DNA of 64,000 nucleotides from Colletotrichum lupini (GCF_023278565.1 NC_064678.1:1-64000); one strand, 5' to 3'. Positions 10,209 to 21,662 are shown, counted from the first letter of the stretch. Notes: generated from the letters alone by a model not told the origin. Numbers and translations: made by a program.

Positions 10209-12349
10209 ATTATATGGGGAAAGAATTCAAAAGTAAAGGAGGTATGTCCCCTAGGTTTAATGTTACTAATAGTTTCGTCATTAACTGGTTTTTAAGTCAA
10301 CGTTCTGCTAGGGCCTAATGCCGGTCCTCTGGGTCGTACTCCACTAGGCGGGCGGAACTGGGAGGGCTTCTCGGTTGACCCATATTTGGCCGGATAGCTA
10401 AATGCTGAGACTATCATTGGGCATCAGGAAGCTAGTGTGATCGCTAATCTAAAGGTTGGCTGTTAATGAGGCTTGCTCACTATACTATGTCTACAATTCA
10501 CGATGGACTAATGTGTGCCGGCAGCATTTCATCGGAAACGAGCAAGAGACGTTCAGAAGGCCATACTTTGGCGTGGAGGCGGCATCATCTAATATTGATG
10601 ATAAAACTCTACACGAATTCTATCTTTGGCCATTTGTCGATGGGGTCAAAGCGGGAGCGGCATCCATTATGTGCTCATACAACAGGATTAACAACACATA
10701 CGGTTGTGAGAACAGTAAACTATTGAACGGGATTCTAAAGACAGAAATGCAATTCGAAGGGTTTGTTCTTCTCGACTGGAACGCAAAGCATACACTAGAA
10801 AGTGCCAATGCTGGTCTAGATATGGTCATGCCCCTTGGAGGGAATTGGGGCTCGAATCTCACAAGGGCAGTCAGTAACGGAACCGTGAATGAATCAAGGG
10901 TAGACGACATGGCCACAAGGTATCTTACCAACATGCCATTCCCACAACTTGAAGATTACGTGTGGCTGACGTTCGTCAAGAATTCTGGCAGCTTGGTATC
11001 TTGTTGGTCAAGACAACGACTTCCCAATTCCTGGCATTGGCATGAAAAATCTGACTGAGCCGCACGATCAAATCGACGCCCGTGATCCTAAGGCGAGGCC
11101 AACAATACTCAGTGGAGCTCTTGCGGGCCACGTGTTAGTGAAGAACGAAAATAATTCACTACCTTTCAGCGGGGCCCCGAAGATCATGTCTATATTTGGA
11201 TATGATGCAACAGTACCTTCGACGAAGAATACCGACAAACTTTTTGAGCTTGGATACTACTCCTCCCCAGAGATGGCTCAGGCTGTACTGGGAACAGAGA
11301 GGCATTTTGACCAGGCAGCCAAGGGGGGAACCATTGTCAGTGGGGGGCGTGCTGCAGCCAATGCGCCTTCATACCTACTCGATGTAAGCACCATACTCTC
11401 CCAGGTGAGTGTTTTTGGGCTGACGGGGCTCTAGCCTTTGAGTTCGCTACAACATAAAGCCGCAATAGATGGCACTTGGGTCAATTGGGATCTGGTGTCT
11501 GGAGATCCCGATGTCAATGCTGCTAGTGACGTTTGCCTGGTTTTCATCAACGCCATGGCAACCGAAGGATGGGATCGAGATGGCTTGCACGACGATTTCA
11601 GTGATGGCCTCGTCTTGAATGTAGCTAATAAGTGCGCCAACACAATTGTGGTCGTTCATACAGCCGGCATTCGCCTGGTCGATCAGTGGATCGATCACCC
11701 AAATGTTACGGCTACAGTCATCGCCCATCTTCCGGGTCAAGACAGTGGGTCAGCCCTTGTCAAGCTCTTGTATGGTGAGGCTTCATTCTCTGGGAAGCTC
11801 CCGTATACTTTGGCGCGAAACGAAAGCGATTATTCAGTGTACGCACCTTGTGGGAGGCAGGTCAACACCACCAGTCCCCAGTGTGATTTCACTGAAGGCG
11901 TGTTCGTCGACTATCGCGCCTTCGACGAAAGAGGCATCGAGCCAAGATTTGAATTTGGCTTTGGCTTGACATACACAGAATTCACCTACTCTTCCCTACT
12001 GGTCAAGACGCAGAATGTCTTGATAGGCGCCGCATCAAATAGCAATGCCTTGTGGGAGGTGATACTGAATGTTGAGGCATCATTCAACAACACTGGCAGT
12101 CATGCTGGCGAGGAAGTTGTGCAGTTATACGTCGCAATCCCCAACAGCCCCCCGAAACAGCTTCGAGGCTTTGATAAGGTGCCATTGGAGATAGGAGACA
12201 GCGCTACCGTTCAATTTGAGCTTACACGAAGAGACCTCAGCATTTGGGACGTTGTGGCTCAAGCTTGGACGCTTCAAGGTGGCAATTATACCATTTTTGT
12301 AGGAGCAAGCAGCCGAAATCTGCCTCTTCAATCCTCCTTCACATTGTGA
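10209..12349 (+). pseudogene. GH3 beta-glucosidase, 3' fragment (catalytic and C-terminal domains)
   Basis: This continues the gene broken at 2853. After the ATTAT duplication the frame gives MGKEFKSKG, an intron, [14 protein letters not shown]...[16 protein letters not shown], an in-frame TAG, then LNAETIIGHQEA. A second intron ends before 10529, and HFIGNEQE follows. The nucleophile block reads LLDWNAKHT (usual SDWGAQHT), so the catalytic Asp is kept. Introns at 10920-10980 and 11384-11434 splice cleanly and keep the frame to the natural stop at 12349. The C-terminal domain shows FATEGWDR-, GLHDDFSDGL-, AHLPGQDSG- and EFGFGLTYT-like blocks and a fibronectin-III-like end. From about 10530 on the coding sequence is clean; damage is concentrated next to the retrotransposon. 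No signal peptide can be attached now, so a functional product is unlikely. Confidence 0.92.
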
Positions 12350-14209
12350 TTGAGTGGAACATAGCATAGGTAAGGTACGTTAAGATTGAGCCAATAATAG
12401 CGGATCTCACGAATCACTCTCAGATCCTACGACTGAGTCGCTATCGTCAAACATTATTGACGATTTTAACAAAGTTCTGTATCTCCGGCCAATCACTGAC
12501 CTCGACTTGCGAAAGTCAGCTGAGACACTCACTCTTCGTAGTCGACTGATGTATTGCATGTGGTTTGGACTGGAATGGCCTCAATGTTCTGGGGACAAAG
12601 GCGGGGACACGATCGCTAGCTGAACGTATGTCTGGGCGATAGACAGAACTTATCGTGATTAACATGCGCAATGACATATGAAAGGGGTGTTCAAAGCCCG
12701 GTGCGTATTTCCTGACATGCTTGGGGTAATTGAACTGGCTGAGTGTCAGACACCAGAGATATTGAAAAGTCCCCTCAATGCAACTAAGCTTTTAGTGGGA
12801 TGCTTAACACCGGAAAACTATCTGCCTGATTTGACACACAATCAAAGATCAGGCAGTCCAGCTACGTGCGCACATCCGTGGCACGCCACGTACATTTTAC
12901 TGGCTCGGATGGTATCCTCAACAGTGAAGCGGGCCAAGGCGAGGCGAGCAAAGATGGTGCAAATTAAGGGGGATACGGGGCCTAATTCGGCTGAGCTTCT
13001 GCAGCCGAAGGCAAAACATGAAAAGTTTGTAGAACGGATGACTTATGGACAACAATCAGACCAACTCCGATCCGGGACATCTGTGGATGCAAACAGGTAC
13101 CCAAGCGGTCATCTAGTCAGGTTCTGACGATCAAGTCATTTTGCCCAGAGCCTCTCTGTTGTACCGGGCGCCTGGCTTATCGAAAGATACTTCCCTAGCA
13201 TAGATCTTCCTACTGTCTCTTGACTTCAGCGAATTGGCAGTTTGTCCTCCATTGAGCTGTTCATACTCCCATACTGAAGCCCACACTCTACATTTTAATA
13301 TGAGAAGACGAGATAAACGGTTCTTCGGCTTTTATGTTAGTGTAAATATACCTACCTATGTGAGCATATCTGACTAGGTCCGTTCAGAACGAGTTGAACC
13401 CCACCAATTTTACTAGGGAGATAGCGAAGTACTGTTTGAATATGGGTTACTTTCAGTTAGGCAAACTTCGATTCCAAAAGATGATGTGAATACCCAAAGA
13501 TTGTCGAAGACCTTGCAATTATTTGCCTCGGAATCCGACATCCCTCCAGGCTCAGTAGAGCCTAGGCCCTGAACGCCAATTCCTGGTGTACCGCGTGTGA
13601 CATTGTCTAAGCGGCCTGTTACTTGCATCAATTTTTGAAGCCGGCCTCGTGAATTCGCGGCTTCCAATAGGTCGCAGTTTACTGAGAGGGTGTAAGGCAT
13701 GCATCTCCTGCCAACATAGCCTGCAGGTATAGTGAGAATAACGCGGGGTATTCCCCGTAATACGCGCCATTGGGAACGAATGCATGATTACTGCATGCGG
13801 ACTGCATTCGCCAACAACAAATACAATGCATATAAACTACGTACGATTATTGGGCTCATGATGTCCCACGGCACCTGATTGACGAATGGCTTTCCAGGGC
13901 AACCAATCGCTGCGCAGTTCGGTGTGAAAATGTCGCGAGAGCTTGCTGCGCTTCAACGTGGCACCCACAACAATGGAATCGATAGGTGTGCTCAAGCTCG
14001 ACCTGAGCCTTCTTAGGGACGAAATTTAGAGCCCAACGACAGAAAATAAGGAAAATTATCGAGGAGGGAATATAAGATGTCATATTTGCGAGTAGTCATC
14101 ATCGCGCCGTAACTCAGGAGCAAGATTATTAAAAGCCCGTCGTGTCATCGTGCCTTCGAATTCTATCTTCCTACCTCCCTCACTCGATCCAGTAGAATCT
14201 CCATTAGCT
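12350..14209. other. 1.86-kb intergenic stretch, no supported gene
   Basis: Open frames here, such as 149 codons at 12678-13127 (+) and 95 codons at 13413-13700 (-), show no family features or splice-supported extensions and are probably chance. The last hundred bases, with short pyrimidine tracts, presumably hold the promoter and 5' leader of the BTB gene. Confidence 0.5.
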
Positions 14210-15206
14210 ATGGACACAACCGGATGGTCCCCAGCCTCGCCGCTTGATCAGCCGGGCAATCACAACCTAGAGGCCTTTGTAGGACATACACAGGAAGTAG
14301 GTCCCGAGGTGTCGTAAGTTTACTCCGATATCCTACATTGGGATCTGGCGTCTTTGGCTAACGACTCTTCAAAGGCCATACGCAAGTCCGACATGCAATG
14401 TCTACTTCGAGAGTGGCCAGCCCTTTCGGGTGCCTAGCAACCTTCTTTGTCAAGAACTCGAGAACATACGTCTTCGAAGCCATGGCGAAATACGATTGAA
14501 GCATATACCAGATGATGCAGGCCATGTACTCATCCACTTTCTCCATACGGGATCATGGCAAACCTTGCGGGCCAAAGATTCCAGCGACACACCGAAGAAT
14601 GCCAGTTATCTTGGAACCAGTCTATATGTTTATGCCGCTTCGCAGGCATACAAGATTCCACTGCTAGCCGAGCTTGCCAAAGAACACATTTCCCTCTCCG
14701 CTGAGACTTTACCTGCCCTGGAGGTTCTTTCTCTAGCTTCAGATGCTTGTCACTCTCTCGGAGAAGATGACACATGGTTATCAGCATTCATTAAGCGACG
14801 TATCCGTCACCTATTCGAAGACTCATCTTCGTTGAACAAAGCCGGTCTCTTAGGGTGTTTCGACAACGCAACAACATACTCTAAGCTGTTAGTAAAGAGC
14901 TTGATCGAAATTTGCTGCGATTACTCGATTTCCGTCAATCCAAGCGAGTCTCAGCCGTCGCCTCGGATTGGACCCACGGTCACGTCCAAGCCAGTTCCTG
15001 TTCCTTGGTCGGAGACAGCTGAGCCAGAAGTGGACCTGAGCGGCGAATTGACCCTGGAATCAGCCCTGGGAAACAGTCTGACATCCACCTCGAAGAAAGA
15101 CAAGAAGAAGAAGAAGAAGGCTAAAAAGTTCGACGAGACCCTTGCTGAGTCTGACGTGGCGAGTCCCAGAGATGCTGCAGAGTACGTGACCAACGGCCGG
15201 CATTGA
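14210..15206 (+). CDS. BTB/POZ domain protein (exons 14210-14313, 14375-15206)
   Basis: Two exons joined over a 61-base intron (GTAAGT...AAAG) give a 311-residue protein. The BTB fold starts right after the splice with SPTCNVYFESGQPFRVPSNLLC (the usual strand plus 'peep out' segment). It continues with a D-HVLIHFLHTG block and a stretch of helices, LYVYAASQAYKIPLLAELAKEHI, that ends the domain. BTB domains mediate dimerisation and often recruit Cullin-3 ligases; this fungal class lacks a known target. The C-terminal 80 residues are of low complexity and include a lysine run (KKDKKKKKKAKK), possibly a nuclear signal or a nucleic-acid contact. The ATG at 14210 is needed to supply the first exon; the later ATG at 14430 would cut the domain. 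Family assignment is firm, role unknown. Confidence 0.86.
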
Positions 15207-15652
15207 ATAGTTAATAGGCGGTCAAGATATCAAATTGAAGTGCATCGTTACCAGATTTAGAGTCTTTGTCTAAACCTCTCTCGTGAAACTCTAATGTCCG
15301 TTAATATGTATACTCAGCTACCCTAACGGCCATGGCGGGTCAGTGCAACACATCGAGTCTACACGTATAGTAAATGCTAAAGAGTAAAATATACATGATT
15401 ATATGAGTCTGTTACCTTCACTACTGAACATACTACTAGCAGACTAATTTGGCGGAATAGTATCAATTACAAGTGATATTACTACAATAATAACAGGCAT
15501 TATCACACGTCGTAATCATCGTTCCGGACATAAAGCTTCTTTAAACAAAAAAATCCACCATCACCTTACATTCGCACCTCAAATAAATACGAGAGGCACT
15601 CTAAGATATATAGCCTATATTTAGTCTTCCGGATAGAAAACAAGAGCTCGAA
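15207..15652. other. Intergenic spacer, AT-rich
   Basis: About 450 bases between the BTB gene stop and the hAT-like element. No reading frame or RNA structure is seen. It presumably contains the BTB gene's 3' untranslated region. Confidence 0.5.
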
Positions 15653-15660
15653 CCTCTATA
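15653..15660. repeat. 8-bp target duplication CCTCTATA (left) of hAT-like element
   Basis: Matches CCTCTATG at 16091-16098 in 7 of 8 positions on the other side of the element. Eight bases is diagnostic of the hAT superfamily. Confidence 0.75.
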
Positions 15661-16090
15661 TAGCGCACATACCCATTCAAATCAATCAAACAAATAAGTT
15701 AAACAAACAGTCAAATATAAGAATTTTAACAAGTCAAACAATCAAATATTCCAGCCCGTATATTTAGTATATTTAATCAAATCTAGAATCTGAGGGTGGG
15801 CCCGAATATACTAATAATATACTAAGAAAATACGGAAAAAAAGGGGCCGCCCGGACCCGGATTCGAATACCGGACCTCCGGAATTAAAGTGGACCCGCTC
15901 TAAAACAACCCGGCGCCTCCGGCGCAGAATCCACTGCACCATTTACACCTCAAAACAGGCTATAGATAATTCTGTTAAATTAATCAAATATTTTTCAAAT
16001 AATTCAAACAATCAAATATGGCGCGAGAAATCAGTCAAACAATCAAATATGAACCTCATATTTGATTTGTTTGTTTGGGTATAAGCGCTG
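15661..16090. mobile_element. 430-bp non-autonomous hAT-like element (MITE) with tRNA-like core
   Basis: The ends are imperfect inverted repeats: TAGCGCACATACCC on the left and, reversed, CAGCGCTTATACCC on the right. The flanks carry an 8-bp duplication. Inside are several copies of TCAAACAATCAAATAT in both orientations, like the subterminal repeats of hAT elements. It is too short for a transposase. A related end occurs at 62753. The right end overlaps the oxygenase gene on the minus strand and supplies its last codons and stop. The centre carries a tRNA-like segment (listed separately). Confidence 0.8.
15842..15955 (-). other. tRNA-like segment inside the hAT-like element
   Basis: Read on the minus strand it has an A-box-like TGGTGCAGTGG, a pairing D stem (GTGC/GCGC) and a B-box-like stretch (GGTATTCGAATCCGG), followed by a run of T that could end Pol III transcription. 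I could not draw a good anticodon arm or acceptor stem, so it is a tRNA-derived or SINE-like piece rather than a functional tRNA gene. Confidence 0.45.
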
Positions 16091-17051
16091 CCTCTATGCT
16101 TTCTCTTGGTGGTGCATCCGAGCTTGCCGTTGGATCAACGAAAGCAGTGTGGGGGACTCTCCTAGCTCTTCCGTCCGTCTTGCTGTCGAAGCACTTAATG
16201 AGAATTACTTCGTTCGGTGTGAGACCATCTTTATAGTACCACTTGTGAGCGTTGCTATGTCTCACTGCGTATGTCTCTCCTCGCCGATCAGGGTAAATCA
16301 GTCCGGTTACGACTAGATCTGACTCGGCGACAGACCTGGCGTCTGCAATGGCGAGTGGGTCTCGTTGAACTGTTTTGATGGGCCTCCAAACGTTGATGAT
16401 TTGTACTCGACCTTTGAGCAACTTATCGGCATCATCTGGGAGGTGGTGAGGAACCCGGGAAAGAGCGGCCTTGTAAGATTGGTCAATATGAACTCTTTGC
16501 ACGGGTCCACGAGCTGCTCGTCCTTGTGCTGCTGTGCCAGGTAGCTGCCGGCGAATAGTATGGTCAAAGATAAAAACGCGACTAGCACCCGTCCTACATA
16601 TAACTTATTAGCTGAGACGACGGCAAGATAGGATTGGTCCCGTGAAGTCTTTCCAAGGATGCCATACTTACACCGCTTTTAGAAGTTCTTCAACTTCGGC
16701 GTAGTAGGACGACCTGATCTGATCATCGTCTTGAAACTGCTTTTCAGTCGACCAGCTGTGATGGATTTGAAACCCATTTATATCGAGAGAAAACTCCTCT
16801 TCATCGCCTGTGAGGTCGCTGATCGTCATAGAGTGGGATTCAAATGGCCGGTCATATGTCTCTGGCCTGTCAACATATGTAGGATGCGGAGGCGATCCAT
16901 CCTCGTTGTCTTTGTGGTAGTTCAGTGTTGCTTCCACTCCCTTGCGCCTCTGATTCGACTCGCGCAGATCATTCGCTCCGTGGCGTTTAGTGCGTTGAGG
17001 AGAGCCCAGCCCTGCGGAAAAAAGGACTTTCCGAACCTCTACTGCTGCCAT
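16056..17051 (-). CDS. AsaB/CmcJ-type 2OG-Fe(II) oxygenase-like protein, C-terminus replaced by a transposon (exons 17051-16672, 16593-16056)
   Basis: Removing a 78-base intron (16594-16671, GTAAGT...TAG) gives 305 residues. Family features in order: NYHKDNEDGSPP and TYVDRPETYDRPFE near the N-terminus, TLTGASRVFIFDHTIRR-like sequence across the splice, the iron-binding facial triad HxD at His162/Asp164 (RVHIDQ), INVWRPI, DGRARRVPHTAF with His275, and PPRESIE with the Arg expected to hold 2-oxoglutarate. The group includes fungal hydroxylases/desaturases of secondary metabolism (AsaB, CmcJ, NvfI type); this protein's substrate is unknown. After Glu294 family members normally continue about 10-15 residues in a final beta strand. 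Here the last 11 residues (AALIPKQTNQI) and the stop come from the hAT-like element. The core is intact, so activity may or may not persist. Confidence 0.83.
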
Positions 17052-17696
17052 GCTCGGTTCTAAGTGGGATTTGTAGTGGTACTGGAGTCATAGGGGTACA
17101 TCAATACCAGCAATACGGGCAGCTCAAAAGGTGCGGCAAAGCTCCAACTATAAATCATTTTGTACCAGCCAACTGACCTTTACTCTACTCTTATTCCACA
17201 TGGTCTCCTTCGGCACGCGATATTTGTCCAGTCATGAGCAATTTGTGGATTGATAATCAACCTCAACCGAACCACGTGGTGTGACCATAACCCAGCACCA
17301 ATTGGTTCAAGGATTGACAGTGAAAGAGATGATATGACACCCATGCGGTTGTGATTTCAAATCCGCATGGGCATCGCCCCAATTAAGCTCGGTCAAACGT
17401 GCCTCGGCCCAGGTTATGGTTGCGGAGTAAAATGGTGTCATTGTTGTAATCTTCCGCATTGATAATCACATATCCTTGCCAGTGCGCCTTATCTGCTGTA
17501 AAGAGACTCTTAGCCATTGCTTGGGAGAGATACAAGCGGTAGTAATCTTTCGAAAGCGATTTCCAAGCAAACGTTGGAACCGACACTGAATCATAAGGCA
17601 CCTAGTTGAAGTACAATTTGGGTGCGCGAGGGAAATGAGATTACGCTTATGTGCCTAAATTCGGCAACTTACGAAGGTGTGGTTCTCGATCGGTTT
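17052..17696. other. Intergenic region with one unexplained 72-codon frame
   Basis: The region lies between the oxygenase 5' end and the permease 3' end. A minus-strand frame at 17383-17601 (MPYDSVSVPTFAWKSL...GRGTFDRA) reads like real protein but matches no family I recognise and has no obvious partner exon. It could be a gene fragment. The rest presumably holds the oxygenase promoter. Confidence 0.4.
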
Positions 17697-19473
17697 CTAA
17701 GTATCTATATGGACGAGTTTTGTGATTGTTGTTCCATCACTCAGAATCTCTTCTGTTTCCTCAATCTTATAACCTCCCCAACGGGGCAAAGCGACTGTCC
17801 AGACATACCAATACATTACTCCGGCTGTGAGACTGGTAGATAGCAGCATCAGTCTCAAAAGATCTACGGTCTAGTCAGGGGTCTCACTTACATGCTCACA
17901 CCAATAATTGCATATGTGGCGTAAAACAATCCGTTTGGTGGCTTTGTATCCGGCGGGAAAAAAGGAGCCGCAAGTAATGCTATACTCAGGCCGATTCGTA
18001 AGATCACAGCTGGAACAAATGCCTTGAATGGGCGTTTGATATCGGGACGTTTAATGCGAAGCCACAAAAGCCCTACTGCAATGGCCAACGCTAAAATTTG
18101 ACCAGGATAGCCTTCAACCTCCAGGATAAATGAATAAACATCCCTAGAGGGAGGCAGCGTAATGACCAGAAATGAAGGAATGTAGTGAACAAAGAGCCCG
18201 CCTAGAGGTGAGTTGAAGGGCTTTGTAGATGACAGTATGTCCGAAAACGGAAGAAAGCCTTGTCTGGCAATTTCTTGTTTTGTGCGCGCCTAGAGTCATC
18301 GTATAAGCACAGTATCCGCAACAAGCTGGCAACACAGAGAGATCCTACCGCAGAAAATGCAACGACGAGAACATTCGCTCCTGCACTCAAAGCAACTGCC
18401 AGAGGAAGGATCCTTTTGCCAACTCTCTCACCGAAGATTCGTTCAAAGAATAGGGCCGCTATCAGCTCGCCGCTCTGCTTTATCTCATCGATGGGAACAA
18501 CGACAAAGTATGCTACATTGATAAGTGCGTAAAGTCCGCACGCAGTAATCAATGCCGCCATCGTCACAGATCGCAAGGTCCGAACTGGGTCTTTGACCTC
18601 ATTCAGGACGTAATTGGCATTGTCAAGCCCCGCGTATGAATAGAAGACTTTGAAAAGGGATGTAGCAATTACACCCCAATTCCAGTTGGTGTTTTCCCAC
18701 AGGTCTCCCCATCCAAGCACTCCAGTGATTTTCTGGGCAGATTCTTCCGTTGATCGGAACAAGACAACGTAGAGACCTGAGAATATCATGAAGACAATCA
18801 GGGCAACCTTGATCCAACCCAAAACATTTTGCAGCCTGATACCGAAGCGTGGGAAACAACCATGAACCAGGGTAACGAATGTGAGGAGTCCAACTGCAAT
18901 ACCTTTTCGAAGGAGATCACTGGGGTTATCGCCACCCAGTGCAAATAACAGATATTCGCTAAAAACGATGCAATTGCTCGCTGTAAATCCCAGAAGAACG
19001 GCTTGGATGGCGATGAGGGTCGATGCTAGGAATCGAGGTCGACGATACGTGAATTCTAGGTACACTTTGTCTCCCCCAGACCGTGGCAGCATCGAGCCAA
19101 ACTCTAGGGAGATCATCAACCCGCATGCAGCAATTATTGCGCCAACAATCCAAAGCGAGAGTGACAGACCGGGGCTCCCAACTGAGCGAAGAATTGCGCC
19201 CGGAGTAGCAAAGATCCCGCTGCCTATCACTCTTGAGATGACAAGAATGTAGGCGCTTTGCCAGGTCAACGTGCGGCCGAGTGTCGATGTCTCTGGAAGT
19301 ACATCGTCTTCAATTGAGCGTGATGGGTACGTCAGCCCAGTCCCAAAGTCTTCTTCATTCGGCTCATCAATTCTGGTTACGAGCTGCTTGGTATCTGAGC
19401 TGCCTGAAGTCGACAAGCGTCGTGGCGTAGATGGGATCAGCGGCTGCAACTCCGGGGCATCGTGGCTACTCAT
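17697..19473 (-). CDS. LAT-type amino-acid permease, high-affinity methionine permease (MUP1)-like (exons 19473-18334, 18289-17892, 17832-17697)
   Basis: A polytopic APC-superfamily transporter for amino acids, expected in the plasma membrane. The cytosolic N-tail is followed by TWQSAYILVISRVIGSGIFATPG, the first helix with the GSGIF substrate-binding break typical of LAT/MUP1 proteins. A dozen hydrophobic segments follow. VEGYPGQIL, IKRPDIKRPFKAFVPAV and YWYVWTVALPRWGGYKIEE are hallmark C-terminal blocks. Two introns are needed to reach them: 18290-18333 (44 bases, weak donor GTTGCC) and 17833-17891 (59 bases, GTAAGT...CAG). I start at the ATG at 19473 (MSSHDAPELQPL), normal for the family; an in-frame ATG 34 codons earlier (19575) would add an atypical hydrophobic stretch. 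The C-terminus is EEILSDGTTITKLVHIDT. The first intron boundary is the least certain part. Confidence 0.85.
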
Positions 19474-21662
19474 ATCGCTGAGTGGTGTCGCTGGATCGAT
19501 ACCGTATGAGAACGCGAGTTGGGGTACTACTGAACTAGGCGGTAAGAGCGCGCAAACCAAATGTAACGGACCCAAGTTGGCAGCCTTCGTGGAACTTCAG
19601 TTGGATATATAATGAGTATCAAGATAACGTTGTTCACCAATGAAGTCAAGCAATAGCGACATATCCTGTTGACATGGTTCGGCTGCCCGGCTTCCCGGTA
19701 AAGATACGCGTTTGACAGGGAACCTGGGCGGTGTCATCGGCCTCAGGCGCGTGTCCACGGACAGTGATGCTTGATAAGAATACGGGTACATTCTGTCTTG
19801 TGAGGCGTGTCTCTCATGGCGTCATGTGTTTCAAAACGTAAGTTTCGGTCACAGGCGTCACCCAATGCCCGTCCTGTTCTTAACACGGATTCGCACGCCA
19901 TCATTGCGCAACCTGACGCAAATTGGGGGCGTGATTATTCAAGATGGCACGTGAAAGGACCCAACCATCATTGCCCCAACTGAAATTTGGCCCCCAATCT
20001 GGGTGGTCTTCGAAAAGCTTTCTTAGACTGGAGTAACTTTCAGTACTGCTTAGTGAGAGGGCTTAGTACAAATTGCAAAATGATATTGCGTCGGCGCAAG
20101 AGGTTGAGCCTCTTCAGCATATCTCAAGTATCCCCAATGTACGAGAAATCACCTTGCCGATTCGACACACTTGATTTGAAAGCAGCTCTACCAGCTTTTG
20201 CACCAGAGCGCTTACTGGATTTTCGATTCATGACGTTCAAAAGCTGCTTCGTATGAAGAGATACCAAGTGGGGACGTCATTTTTCCATGAGGACAACACC
20301 TCAACAAGAGGATCATCCACACGAACACTCAGCTCGCACAGCCCTTGAGGGCCTCAGAAAGATAAGAAATCTCGTAGACCTATGGTTCCACTTAACAAGC
20401 AAGAAATCCAAGGTGCGGCTCAGATCTGTGCCGTTACGGGCTAGCCCTGATGGGTCGGATCCGGATTGGCACCCATATTCTGCCGCAGCGGGCCGGCGAA
20501 GGATCTATTCCAACGCCCTAGTAAGAACCCGGTTTCTAATATTTTCCTCCTCGCCTTAGATTTCTATACAGACATTACCGCTTGTTGCTTCACTTGGATT
20601 AGGCTCTTGAAATTCTCTGACGAGGCCTATGGAGCCTGGAGACTTGCGGCAACTCCAAGTCATCTGAATGATTCGTATACCAAGTAAGTACCTTACCTTG
20701 AGGGCGCCTTAAGGGAGGTATCTACAGTTTGAATGGATCGACTCCAAGCTATCCTTCTGAGAGTTAGAGACATCTCATTCGCCGAAATAGAATTCTCCTC
20801 CAATTGTTGTGCAAGTGAGAATCCCTGGAAAGAACTTGAGGCGATTTGAAGGTCGAGATACTCCAGATTCCATTGAATCCGTGTCGAGTGTTTCGTGCAC
20901 GATACGCGCCCTTTATTTTCGGCTCACCTTTTAGGCATTAACCTGCTGCCAACCCTATTCAGCTACCTAACTATCACTAGAACAAGACTTGAAAATTTGG
21001 TAGTCTAGGATTACGGGTACGTACAACGCCCTGCTGCCGCTCGACTCATGGCTATGACAAGGCATGAACACATCAAAGAGGGGATAATCACAGCAAGAGG
21101 TTGTGTATGGACTAGGACTGAAAGGAATCGTTTTGAAAATAGGTGCATGTGAGGCCTAGTGTGGAGAGAATTTGCCTAAGCCGCAACCATCAACCGCCCC
21201 TAATTCAGCCCGGTTTTACTAGCACGAAGCCTCGCTGATCCATAGCTTTCAGCCGCGCTTAACTAAAACTCCTTCCACTATTGTGGGGCTACTTTATCTT
21301 ACAAACTGTGGAGATGCAGGACCTTGGTCCCGCTGCTAACCAGCGCTCGTCAGCACTACCAATCCACAGATCAAGTGCGAAGTACAAACGTGGGGAGTGT
21401 GTATTTCGGGAGGGTGACCTCGGCGCCCCTTTCATAATCTTCCTTCGCCGTATTTTGCCAGTGGCTGTATATGAAGCATGCCAAGACTGTCTTTTAAGCT
21501 TCTTACTAGAATAGTCTCGGCTTTTGATTGGAGCCCTATGAACACTAGGGGCCCAAGATCAGGTAAACAAATTTCACAAAGGGGGGGCCTCCCACCCATA
21601 AATGTTGAGGATCTCCCGTATTTCCTGTTGCCAGATATCCGTGAACTTATTGAATAAGCAAA
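19474..21662. other. 2.2-kb intergenic region, no supported gene
   Basis: The upstream regions of the divergent permease and MscS genes meet here. Short frames (for example 89 codons at 19987) lack family features and splice-supported extension. Nothing repeated or structured stands out. Confidence 0.5.

Noticed and set aside
10456..12349. Treating 10456-11058, 11042-11434 and 11438-12349 as three separate genes
   Set aside because: They are exons of one GH3 gene; introns at 10920-10980 and 11384-11434 join them in frame and the domain order is continuous.
12678..13127. 149-codon open frame
   Set aside because: No domain, odd composition, no splice-supported extension; judged chance.
16313..16588. 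A 91-residue minus-strand frame starting with a signal-peptide-like hydrophobic stretch
   Set aside because: It lies in the wrong frame over the second exon of the oxygenase gene; the other frame shows the family's motifs across the splice.
486..19575. A secondary-metabolite gene cluster (SDR, oxygenase, transporter together)
   Set aside because: No synthase (PKS, NRPS, terpene) or cluster regulator is present, and the genes are spread out and separated by transposons and housekeeping-type genes.
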